The notes under the pieces were generated by a model that had not been told where the DNA came from, made no database searches, and saw only the letters and a list, made by a program, of their open reading frames with translations. Both the position numbers and the translations under genes were made by a program. Of a DNA stretch of 64,000 nucleotides, positions 42,210 to 53,356 are shown one piece after another. Origin of the DNA: Pestalotiopsis fici W106-1 (taxonomy: Eukaryota > Ascomycota > Sordariomycetes > Amphisphaeriales > Sporocadaceae); contig NW_006917091.1 of the NCBI RefSeq assembly GCF_000516985.1, positions 6,797,521 through 6,861,520 of the forward strand. The letters run 5' to 3'. The stretch's first letter is position 1. Every line of letters starts with the position of its first letter.

Positions 42210-43859
42210 ATGGAGACTATTCATTCTGAAAAGAATGAGAGGCTTGTCGACGAAGTAGACAATGAAGCAGGAGAAATCATAGGGATCCATCAGGACACGA
42301 AAGTGATCCGAAGAAAGTGAGTGCTCCACACTACTTTTCTACATTTAACCTTCGGCTTCTTCTAGATCGTAGAAGGAAAGCAACAGCCCTAGGACCATGA
42401 TGTGAGCTTTGCTTACCTTGTGAACATTACAGACTAGACTTTTATCTCCTGCCCTTACTGATAAGCGGCTTCTTCGTTCTCCAGCTCGACCGGAGCAACA
42501 TCAGCAACGCCCTTACCGATACCATCACCGAGGACCTGGGAATCACAACCGACGATGTCAACCTTGGAAACCAACTCATGTCCGCTGGGATCGCCATAGC
42601 CGAGATTCCGTCCAACATCATTCTACAGCGATTCGGAGCCTCCAAGTGGCTAACATTCCAGATGCTCGTGTGGGGCACCGTCGCCATTTGCCAGGCCTGG
42701 GTTACAAACATCCACTCGTTCTACGCAACCCGCTTCTTGCTTGGCTTGTTCGAGGGCGGCTACATTCCTGGAGCTATGTATATGCTCGCCCTATTCTACA
42801 CAAAGAGCGAGCTCGCTGTGAAGACATCCGTCTTCTACTTTGGCAACTACGTGGCTGCAGCCGTGGGGCCTCTCGTCGCTGCAGGCATCCTCCAGATGGC
42901 TGGTCTTGGCGGCTTGTCTGGATGGCAGTGGCTTTTCATAAGTAAGTATGGCCACTTCAAATTGTGTTGTATAACTCAGGACGTCCATGGAGCTAAGACA
43001 TTTAAACACAGTCGAAGGCGGTATTACACTCCTCATATTCCTAGTGTTTGTGTTATTTCTTCCCCGAAGTCCTGCCCATACGCGGCCAATTCATGGCCTG
43101 TGGGACTTCTTTAGCGAGGATGAGCGCAAGCTTTTGCGTGCGAGAATCGTGGCGGACGACGAATACAACGAGGCGGACAAGGTTTCCATGTCTTTCAGAG
43201 ACGTGAAGGATTCCATTGTCGACTATCGCCTGTGGCTCCACATGCTGCTCAATATTGTCACCCTGACACCCAAAGGTGGTTTGCAGCTCTACGGGCCACT
43301 CGTTATAAAGACTCTTGGTTTCTCCAAGGTGAATGCGAATCTCCTTAGCGCGGTCAGCAGTGTTTTGGTCCTCATATTCTCGTATTGCATTTCCATCGTC
43401 TCCGACCGCACACGATGGCGCGGCCCATTTTGCATCCTGGCGTTTGCGTGGTCCATTATATTCGCAGGCTCCGTGTTGGGAGTGAGCAAGGACGCCAGCG
43501 CGAGCAAATGGACTCTCTACGCCGTCTTCACCCTCTTGAGCGGGGGCAATGCCGTCTCACAGAGTCTGAACGATGCTTGGGTCAGCATCAATGCGAGGTC
43601 ACCCAGCCGGCGAAGCCTGGGGCTTGCCATGGTGGTCATGGGTAGCAATTTTGGAGGCATCATTGGCCCGCAGCTGTTCCGATCGTCTGATGCTCCGAAA
43701 TACCCCCATGCGTTCTTGGCGATTCTCGTGCTGTACGCGGCTGCGATACCCATCACCTTGCTGATGATGTGGGTTTACTCCAGAGACAACAAAGAGGCAC
43801 AAACACCGGGTACAACTCATGATGGAACACTGGAGACAAGGAGGAGATACGACTTGTAA
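42210..43859 (+). CDS. MFS anion:cation symporter, Dal5/allantoate permease-like
   Basis: Exons 42210-42316, 42433-42941 and 43012-43859, phases consistent; 487 residues. The short cytosolic N-terminus METIHSEKNERLVDE is followed by helix 1 with the ACS-family signature FFVLQLDRSNISNALTD. RFLLGLFEGGYIPGAMYML (helix 4-5 region), FGNYVAAAVGPLVAAGIL and a second half with GGNAVSQSLNDAWVSIN and NFGGIIGPQLF complete a 12-helix pattern. Members take up organic anions such as allantoate, ureidosuccinate, nicotinate or other acids with protons across the plasma membrane. Location between a sulfatase and an amidohydrolase suggests import of the cluster's substrate. Length is typical for the family. 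Confidence 0.92.
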
Positions 43860-44031
43860 GAAGAATTCACAAGTGAAGTGCTATTGAAGATCGTTGCTGT
43901 ATACTGGCGATTATACTGATAAAATACTGGAGCAATATCGGGGGGACCTTTACGGTACCCGAGTTTTTAGCTAGTAGCCGAATGTCAATAAGTACATAGG
44001 GCACCCATGAGCTACTCAATAATCGACAAAT

Positions 44032-45520
44032 TTACTGCTTTGACCGTACCATTTTCTTTCTTTCCATATCAGCCACAATCTCCCCAAATATGGAGTCCAT
44101 TTGCTCTCGTATTTGATCCTCGTCAACTCCCAAGACCTTCCTGTCCTGTACGATGATCTTTCCATCCACTATGACGGTCTCGACTGCGGTGCCATTGCAG
44201 CCAAAAACAAGATGGCTCTCAAGTTGCTTTCTGCGCGCGTCAAGTGGTGCTTTCAAGAGCGGCGTGAACATCATATCTTTCTTCAAATCCAGAATCGCCA
44301 GGTCGGCCTTGCGTCCCGGCTCGATTGTGCCGGCATCAATGCCCAAAGCAACTGCGCCATTGCGAGTCGCCATTCGCAGCATCTGGGAAGGGCGTCCCAA
44401 TGCTGGGTCTTCGTGCAATCCGCGCTGCACATAGCTCGTAATCTTCATTTCTTCAAACATGTCGAAGCTATTGTGGCACTCGCATGCATCGACGCCCATG
44501 CCGCAATTGACGCCCGCAGCTGCCAGATCCTGAAGCCGTGCGATGCCATTGCCGAGCTTGGCATTACTGCCAGAATTGATGCTCACATGTGTCCCAGTTC
44601 GGGCTAGAAGCTCAATCTCTTCGTCGGAGAGGTGCACACAATGAGCAGCGACCGTATCAGGCCCGAGTACTACGCAAGGAATTGTATGTCAGCAATAGAT
44701 CCTCCAAGGTGACTTGACTTGACTCACAGCCCGCCTCGTACGCCGCTTCCACCGGCCGTTTGCCACCAAGCTTCTTTGCACAGTCGGCAATCTCCGATCG
44801 CGACTCGCATAGATGCAGATGCAGTCCCGTCTTCAATTCGCGTTTCGCCTGCGCCACCTGCTTCAAAAGATCCATGTCCGCTAGAGGGAGCCACTCAATA
44901 CCCATCCAGACCTTGACTCTTCCGTCGGCGGCGCCATGCACTTGCTGAAACGCGGCAACGTTGTCCTCGACGGTATCGAGCCGGTGCTCGGGCAGTGCGA
45001 CATCGTTTGACAATACCGCACGGAGGCCAACTTGCTCGGCCGCGGCGGCCAAGGACGGCAAATGTCTATACATGTCATTGACGGCCGTTGTGCCCGTCTT
45101 GACGGCTTGAATGTACGAGTACAGCGCCGCTACCTTGGCTGTCTCGGGCGTCACCGCGCGAACAGCCGGATACCAGACTTCGTCCAGATACTCCCAGAGC
45201 GGTAAATCATCGTTGAAGCCCTGGGTAGTGGGCACGTATTATTAGCATTTGTTCGGCGGCGGGTTTCGGGACGTTGGTGGGCCACCAACCTTGGCGATAC
45301 TTGTATGGAAGTGTAAATCTACCATACCAGGCATGACTAATCTATCTCGGCCATCGATAATCAAAGTATCTCCATCCTTCTCGTCGAGGTCAATGTCATC
45401 TGACCACTGACCGACTTTCCAGATCCGGTCATTTTTGATCTCCACAAAGCCGGGATAGAAAAACGAGTCTTGCGAGTCCAGAGTTAGCACAGTCGTGTTC
45501 TTGATGATTACTCGTCCCAT
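44032..45520 (-). CDS. Amidohydrolase, ATZ/TRZ-chlorohydrolase and cytosine/guanine deaminase type
   Basis: Exons 45520-45290, 45220-44728 and 44669-44032 (phases 0 and 1) give 453 residues. Metal ligands are in order: H70 and H72 (MVDLHFHTS), H211/H213 with E216 (GLHLHLCES), H251/H254 (AAHCVHLS) and D302 (GVDACECHNSF). N- and C-terminal beta segments (VIIKNTTVLTLD; GRKADLAILDL; VIVDGKII) form the composite sandwich domain. The family hydrolyses C-N or C-Cl bonds on heterocycles (deaminases, atrazine or melamine-type hydrolases). The protein is cytosolic. It converges with the permease gene (172 bases apart) and ends the putative catabolic cluster. The particular substrate is unknown. Confidence 0.92.
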
Positions 45521-46774
45521 AGTGACAGAGCTATGCAATAACTTTCAGACTTGATCTTGGGTATGAAAATGAGAGAAAACTTCAAGTGATGCGCTCTGCC
45601 CAAGAGCGGACGAGCGATGGTTCTTGAATATCATTATCGCCGCTTCTCGGCCTTAGCGTCAGCGAATAAAGATTTCCGTATCGTCGTCGGAGGCGGCCGC
45701 TATGGGGCCGCCATGGTGGTTCTCATCGTAAACGCAATCGGCTTCCGCCTCCAATTTAGAGGATCGGTATGGTTGCTGATAATTGATAAAGTGGTTGAAT
45801 TCTCTCTGCTGACGATGCGGCACCAGATAGTCTCCATATAGTTCGCGTGGGATTATTGCACAGATTGATTGTGTTTTGTTTTCAATTCCAAAACTAGAGT
45901 TGGTGGGTTCATTTTGCTTGCAGTGGACCTTCGAAGCACTTGTCAACTTTTGGTGTTTGTGGCCCTGCTATAGTTGACTAACCTACCTAGTAGGTACATT
46001 TATGTTCTAAGACTCCCCGCTAAATCACAGCGTAGTGCGTGCGAGCTTCCAAGGTAGAGGGAGAACCCGCAACCCCATAGCATTCGCATCACTTTTTCAC
46101 GTTTCAAGTCTTAAAAAAAAAAGAATATGAGATAATGTATACGATAAATAAAGAGATAATTGAAAGAAGAGAAAAGTGAACGAAAAGAGTTGTTACGACG
46201 GATACCAAAAGAAATATAATATATAATACCCGCGCCGGGACATCTGCTCCCAAGGTCTACAAATGCACCACTTCCGCAATAGTCTTCTCGGATATCCCGC
46301 CTCATATTTTACACAATTCCTGTCTCTGGGATATTCAAGTTTAATAATACTTTTTTAGTAAAGACTATTGACAAACTTGATCGTGATGCAGATATGCCAT
46401 CGTTTGTGCTCCGAGGTAGCTAATGCTTGGCTTCGCGAGAATAACAGCTGAAGTGTACCTTCCAAGGCGTACCTAGGTAGACGGCTATTGCAGTTTCGAA
46501 GCAAAAGCTCTTGAACCCAGACGGATACGCAGACCCCGGTCGTCTTTAACCAATTCATGCCAACCTCTTTCGGACTGCATATGCACCTGGTCAGCGAGGC
46601 ATTCTCTAAGGCATACTCAAGTCCCATGACGCGGGGCTTTCCCCCAATAGTAGGTGGTGTGGTTCAGCAGATATTTGATCTCACAATGGCATCTTTGACG
46701 GGCCCTTGCGCAAACATGGACGATCAACCTCACATTTTTTTCTGTTTAAAGGAAGAAATGCATTATACACGCCA
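45521..46774. other. Divergent intergenic region
   Basis: Promoters of the amidohydrolase and NLR genes. Contains an A-rich and purine-rich tract at about 46109-46235. No supportable gene. Confidence 0.5.
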
Positions 46775-49700
46775 ATGAGTCAAGCACTGTTGAGGGCAGG
46801 GCCTTTGAAGGCCGACATCCGGCTCGCACAGGCGCTGTCGGAGTTCGAGGCAACCCTCTCTTCCGACGACAAGGCGAGGCTGAGATCATCCAAATCTCAG
46901 TCACAGAGCAAATCGCCCACTGTAGACGATGTTATGCGCTTCACGGCCGAGGTGGATGCTCAGGCAAAACGACGTCTGGGATCAGGCAGGTGCTTCGGAC
47001 CCAGGCTCACCAATATGCTTCAAGCTATGCAGCAGTTTGCTGCTTTGGGCGATATTCTGGTAGGCGGCTCCCAGAATCTGATAGCCTGTGGTGTCTGGTC
47101 CGTTGTACGAATGACCATACTGGTGAGAGAAGACCTGGAGCTGCACTGGAAGATTCATCATGGCTAATGAGTCGCTATCTAGGCTGTAACGTTGTCAGCA
47201 TCAGGAATGGAAAGACTCTCTCTGCTTTTCATGTCGGCTGGACGGTCGGCACCGCGCTACCAAGGCCTCGCTCTGTTGTATGCTAGATCTCGACACATTC
47301 GAGATTATCTGGCTGAGTACATGACCATCGTTGTGCAGGTGTGTCATTACTTTCATGATTTCAGCCACAAATCGACCATCGGCCAGATTACATCATCACT
47401 GAGCGACTCCAAGATCCGCAACGCTGAGGAAGAGCTGAAACGTTGGGCCCACCTCATCAAGGACGAGGCCAGTTTCCTCCAAGCTCAGACTACTGAGCGT
47501 GAGGCGGCTGAGAATAGCAACATCCGTAAATGGCTCAGTCTCTCAATAGGTTCGAGCTCCCTCCAACGAAAAATTGACAAACGCCTTCAATGGCTGAATG
47601 CTTTTTCTACCTTTGACTATGAAACGCCATGGAAGCAGGCTCGGAAGCGTGGTTCATCGTCGTTTTTCGTTGGCATTGCTGAGTACAAGCAATGGAAAGA
47701 GAAGCAGGGCCCACCGAGCCTCCTCTTGTCGGGCAAGATGGGTTGCGGTAAAAGCGTGATCATGGCAAATATGATAGACGACTTGAGCCTTTCTTGTCCC
47801 GAAGACACGACAATTTACTTCTTTTGCAGGCATGACATTCCAGAAAGTCTCAAAGCAAAGACTGTTTTTGGGTCTTTCGCGGCACAGATTTCTCAGCGAC
47901 ACCTTCAAACAGATATCATGGACTCAGTGTTCAGTGATTCGGCTCCTTTCATGAGCTTCGACAAAATACTCGAGCTACTACCCACCATGATCAAGCGAAT
48001 GAAAGCAGTTCGCTTAATTCTGGACGGCGTGGACGAGTGCCCCCAAGAAGAGTTTGACTTGATCTGCACTGGCTTGCGACGATTACGTGCAGAATGCAGT
48101 ATACTCTCATGCATTTCATATAGAGATCAAGCAGACGGTCTGCAAGCGAAAGTCTGGATCGAAGGGCAGGCCGTGATTGTTTCTGTTCCAAATGACAATC
48201 CAGACATTCGCGAGTTCGTAGAAGCAGAACTTGAGCGGCTGAGAGAGTTTGGTGACCTGTCTATCGGTGATCCGAGTTTGCTGATGACCATTCGGGAGGC
48301 GCTGCTGCACGGCGCAAATGGAATGTAAGTGCTTTCTTGTTTGAATGTGATTGCATTATCTCTAATTCGTATAAAGGTTTCTCTGGGTAGCGCTTCAACT
48401 AAACACTATTTGCGCTCAAAAAACAGATAATTTGATACGGCAAGCTTTAGAAGACTTGCCTAAAACCTTGAGCGAGACATTTCGGCGCATTCTCCAGAAT
48501 TCAAAACAGGAGGGCCACTGCTACCAAACGAACATTCTGAAGATTCTCGTTGGAGCAAACAGACCGCTTACAGTTGCGGAGTTCCGAGAAGCCCTTAGTG
48601 TGACACCAGGAAACATATCTTGGGACCCCGGCAATATGATCAACAACATATATGCAACATTGGCTTGTTGTGGCAGTCTTGTTATCATCGACGAGGAAGA
48701 GGGAACTGTTCGTCTGCTTCATCAAAGTGTGACTCAATTTCTGCACAACAAAACACTTGAATCGGGACAATGGTCCTTCTCGGCACAAAGCGCTATTGCT
48801 CATATGGGTGATGTAACAATCACTTACCTCAACTACGGAGTCTTTGACAAGCGTGTGTCAACAGGAGTCGTACCACAAATGTACGCGGGAAGGGTACCAG
48901 AAAAAATCGTGTCTCACGTAATAAAACCATTCAGCACCGTCGGAAGAAAGCTGGCCAAAGCAGCAATGAAATCGCGCCGATTGTCAGATCGAGATATAGG
49001 CGTAACACTGTCCATGGCCAGCAATACACGGCAAGACTCAAAGCACATGTCGGAAAAATTTGAATTTCTCGTATATGCATTGGAGAATTGGTTGCCGCAC
49101 ACGACTCATATGAGCGACACTTCTTTGATGACCCCCCTTTTCAGACGGCTGCTAGATGATCCAAGCTTCAGCGATCTACCCTGGAACAAAGACGACAGGC
49201 TCCAAAACACTGATACGGTTGGCTGGGGGTCTGCAACGGTCCTCCATATTCCACGACGGCTGCGGTGGGCTATACTGCACTCACACTGTTTTCTCTTCTC
49301 GATGGAATTACGTGGCAGCTCTGGGGTGAAAGCTCTTCTATCCGTTGTGCCATACCTCAACGCAATCTTGAAAATCGAGAAGGGACTCAGGCTAAGTTCT
49401 CAGTTATCTGATAAACTTCTCCGTATTACGACAGCGTTCAGGGCTTCTGAACCAACCGACTGGTTGATTCAAATGCATGGCTATTCTATCAGGACATATC
49501 TAGGACTTCTAAGAAATCGCGAATACAGCACACTAATGTGGGCTACGATGCGAGCTTCTATTTATGATTCGTATTATGCGACGCAACCGCTGCTCGAGGA
49601 GGCTGTCAAGCATAATGATGTCCCAACAGTAATGTCTCTTCTGAAGAAAGGCGCAAGTCTCGATATCTACAAAGTTGAGCCGCCCTTGCAATTGGCTATG

Positions 49701-51053
49701 CGATCGTGCTTTTACAAGCCAGAGAACATATTCATGGTGTCTTGCATGCTTCGGAAGGCCGGAGTCACGAATGTTGCTCAAATAGCATTTCCTGATATTT
49801 TCTGGTTCCTCTACATAGTTTCCGTGCACGCCAGTCACCTTAATGAGAACTCTCTCGGCCAGAGACTCAAATTTGATGAAAACGAGGAATCAAGAGGTGT
49901 CAGTATGGCTATCATCGAACGCGCTTGCGAAAGAGGCGATTTCTGTTTGTTTCGACTCATTAAAGCTGGTTTATGCGAACTCAATGAAGACAAGTACGTC
50001 GAATTGATCAACAAGGCTTTGCTCACAAGGTCATCGGAACGAATAAATATTGTCAAATCCATCATATACGTCGAGCTATATTCCGGGCCCTTCAAATCTC
50101 CCAAGCTACAACCACTCATGAATAAAGCCAGAAATGCAACCAAATTTGCCTTGGCACGCTTGGCGCAGCTCAGAGATTGGGGTTCAATTTCCTATTTTGA
50201 ATCTTACTACGGATTGTCATTGGAGCAATCGGTGGATATTAGCCCAGGCCCCTTCTACGGTTGTGTTGATACACGAGACTTGGATGGTTTGCGTAAGATC
50301 TGCAAATTTGCCAGCAATTTGCATTCTTACCAGTCACTGTTGGCCTATGCAACTGCTTCGAAGTGGGAATCTCTGGAAGAAGTCTCAGACTTGTTTGAAA
50401 TCATCACTTATCTGCAAGTGGATTTTCAACACAAACACGAATTCGGAGCAGAGACCAGAATGAGTTTCGATGTCTGGTCAAGCTGGGCGCGAGATTTTGC
50501 CAATGTCAATGTTCCTACCGAGTGTTCGGAGAGGTGGGAGCGGACTGGCGATCTGATACTGATATTTTGCGTTCGTGTTCTACACTTTTTGTCCAGGGAT
50601 GACTTCTTGTTGGATCATAATCTCCCAGGAGGTGAATTTCGAGCCTCTCGAGATTATGATTTGCAACGTACAGTCGGCCTCATGCTTGGATATATCAACA
50701 CGACCTTACAAAACTTGTCCTACTCAGGTCAAACCAAGGCTACATGGTGTGAGACAGTCGAGACAGTGTTGAGAAGCTTTGACGCCATTCTCAGAAATCC
50801 TTCATACATGGATAGAACGAGATGGAATATCTTGGATATTGCAGAGACCCTACTGGGAAATCGTTTTATCCATGAATGGCATCCCGCCTCGGAAATTCAC
50901 GCCAACATTCGCTCTGTCTATGATGGTGAAAAGAACAAGTGGTGTCGAGATCTCTATCAACTCATGAAATCTTTGTTATCCAGGCGTGGCATTCTTACGA
51001 ATGTACGATTGCACAATGCAGAAGTGCAAGTTCCTCACTCAGCAGAAGACTAG
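46775..51053 (+). CDS. NACHT-type NLR (STAND NTPase) protein
   Basis: Exons 46775-47122, 47183-48324 and 48377-51053 (phases 0 and 2) give 1388 residues. Residues 1-250 are a helical N-terminal region of the kind preceding NACHT in fungal NLRs; no HeLo, patatin or other named effector domain was recognised. The NACHT core has Walker A GKMGCGKS (about 300-307) and Walker B LILDGVDE (about 393-400), then NGMFLWVALQLNTI and ALEDLPKTLSETFRRIL, typical of HET-E-like proteins, and a winged-helix-like part (LVGANRPLTVAEFREAL; RLLHQSVTQFL). The long C-terminal half has no WD40; one ankyrin-like segment (AVKHNDVPTVMSLLKKGAS) is visible and the rest is divergent helical repeat. Such proteins act in non-self recognition and regulated cell death. 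The ligand is unknown. Confidence 0.86.
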
Positions 51054-51983
51054 GTGAAGATAGGTCTATCGCATGCAACGGGCATAATCACGCTGACGGT
51101 ACACGAGGATCAGTGAATGTCCGGAAGAGATCACGTGGTACCATGTTTGAAGGACTGTACAGGTGCAGCGAAAAATGAGCATAGAGATTTCGGCGAATCA
51201 TGTTCAAGTATCCAATTATTACAAAGTTAAGCTGGCCTTATTTGACTTCAACAGTAGAGAAAGTAATGCATGACACAATCGCGGATTGGCAAAGCCCCTA
51301 GATCTTGTTTATCTCAGCTTTTCACATCTGCATCGTTGGCTCAGACGCATTAGAATGCACATGTAGTCAAGCATTGTTTGCACAGTCTAATTCTATCCAA
51401 AATCAATAAGTGAACCACGATTTTCCGATGCAACCGATTTAATTACTAGGCAATTATTGCTTTCTCTCTTCTCTCTTTTCATATCTTATTATACGTTTTT
51501 AAGGATGAGAAATCTAAAAAGAAATTTGAAGTTTTTCCCAATAAGCCTTTCAAAATGGAGAAACGACTGATTTCCAAATCCGAGCTCTTGGGGTGCCTAA
51601 TAGAAAGATCGGAGCCATCGCATCAAAATCTGAATTACCATATTACAAACAACATATAGACTTAAGCTCGGCTGCTTATAAGCAGAGTTTTGAGCAAGTT
51701 GATATGGCCTCAATGTAGTAACATAAACATCAATGGTGACTGGCCCCATGATTTGACCATGATGACTGGTAATACTTTGATTCCAGATTGCGAGAGCGAT
51801 GGGCAAGGAAATAAATTGTCGAATGATTGATACCTAAGTTTCACGCGTCTTGTTGTGAGATAACCATCCCCATAACTGAACACACAGAGTATCGTGGGTA
51901 TGAGTTCTTTGGTAATGGACTAATATTTCTATTTCTGAGGTTTCTTTTCCCATGTATCATTGCGTGCTGTAAATGTACAAGAT
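51054..51983. other. Convergent intergenic region
   Basis: 3' flanks of the NLR and NDUFB8 genes, AT-rich around 51410-51560. No gene supported. Confidence 0.55.
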
Positions 51984-52646
51984 CTATGCCTCGGACTCCT
52001 CAGTCTGGTATGGCTCGGGGTCCTCGGGGGATCTTGCCTGTATACTTGTCAGCTCAAATTCCAGATTGCGATATGCCTAGTACGGCGTTGCGATACGAAC
52101 CCTCATGGCACCCGGTCCACCCAGCTCTCTCTCAAGACCTCCCTCGAACTCTCTCGGGAACGATTGCTTGTCGGGATACACCTGACCGACCGCCCAGCAG
52201 AGGCCAAAGACTGTGAGAATGAAAGCACCAATTTGGGCGGCGCCCTTGGCGGGAGAGATCCAGGTGTACTCGTATGGGGTGAACATTCCCAGCATATCGT
52301 GATCCTCGTGCACCGGCTCGCCAAAGTTTCTGCGCTCCTGCTTGTCCCACCAGTCGCCGTGGGGGTCACGGAACTGTCGCTTCACGCGGGCAGGGTTGAT
52401 GTAGCCACCGTTCTGCAAGTCCGTGTCAGAGAAACATTGCTATCCTCCCTCCAGAAATCAAGGCCGACAAACCTGGTTGGGATCCTCGGCATCGGTCAAC
52501 TTGGGTGGCTCGGGGTACTTCTCCTCGTACACAGCCTTGTCGTTCAGAGAGTTGGGGAGGAAAGTTCGGCATTGTGTAATGGGAAGTGCTCGTCGCGAAG
52601 CCAACGATCGCAGGGCCGGAGCCTGCGCAACTCGACGTGAAAGCAT
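51984..52646 (-). CDS. Mitochondrial complex I subunit, NDUFB8/ASHI-like
   Basis: Exons 52646-52473, 52412-52101 and 52037-51984, all phase 0, give 179 residues. The N-terminus MLSRRVAQAPALRSLASRR is a mitochondrial targeting peptide. The body has LTDAEDPNQNGGYINPARVK, RDPHGDWWDKQERRNFGEP and MFTPYEYTW, then one membrane helix (about 115-134, GAAQIGAFILTVFGLCWAVG). The last exon was added because GCCATGAGG|GTTCGT donates to TATACAG|GCAAGATCC, giving MRARSPEDPEPY as expected at the family's end; reading through the donor would append an unrelated tail. It is an accessory subunit of the complex I membrane arm in the inner membrane. Divergent from SWR1. Confidence 0.9.
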
Positions 52647-53356
52647 CTGCCGAGAGAGTGTCAGTATCTGAACAATTGATGAGGTCCTTGAAAGGTGAAT
52701 TGGCACATACATTGGCTTGTTGCGAGCCTCAATGCCGATCAAAATGCGGAATCGCAATGGTTGCAAGTGTTGAATAGCTTGAGGTCATTTGAATGAAGCT
52801 CGTCCTGAGTGGCTGCGCTCGGGCCAATCCTCGATTTCCCAGTGGAGCTGGTGGCTCGACGCGGGAGAGATCACGTGGGCCCTCTGTAGCTGGGCCTGAT
52901 CAAAGCTGAACACTGCACCGGAAACTTGCATTGGGGGCTAAAGTGGCTGACGTCCCAGCCAAGAGCGAGTCCGTCCAGCGACATCCAGTCTCCAGAAATA
53001 AGAGCGGGGCCCTGGGGGGATGGATGGATGGATGGACTGACGCCTAAAAAAGAGATCAGACTGGGCAGTAGACGGGCCCAACGCGTGCTGGAGCTTGGTG
53101 CTTGGCTTGTGTCCGAGGCGCAACATCAGAAAACGCATCATTGGGAAATTTTTCGAATCCTCGCATTCACCTGTAAATCGGTTTTTAGACAGCATTTTTC
53201 ATCACCACGGTCGACACAGAGCTCTGAACATGCTCTGGCTTCACTGTAGTAATCTGCCGCGCCGTCGTCACTAGCAGATCTACTTTTCAGCATCTCAAAT
53301 GCTTCTTTCGTCGAGATTAAGGCCTACGCTTCCCTCCCCACCCCCCGGAGACAGCT
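52647..53356. promoter_or_regulatory. Divergent promoter region between NDUFB8 and SWR1 genes
   Basis: A 710-base gap between start codons. It contains a GGAT tandem repeat at 53018-53036 and a pyrimidine-rich stretch just before the SWR1 ATG. No specific binding site assigned. Confidence 0.45.
53018..53036. repeat. (GGAT)n short tandem repeat
   Basis: More than four consecutive GGAT units in the NDUFB8-SWR1 intergenic region. Confidence 0.8.

Noticed and set aside
45617..45841. Small hydrophobic open frame of 74 codons upstream of the amidohydrolase
   Set aside because: No family resemblance and no splice evidence; lies in a promoter region.
52077..52100. Read-through C-terminus of the NDUFB8-like protein
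   Set aside because: A donor at 52100 and acceptor before 52037 give the family-like end MRARSPEDPEPY.
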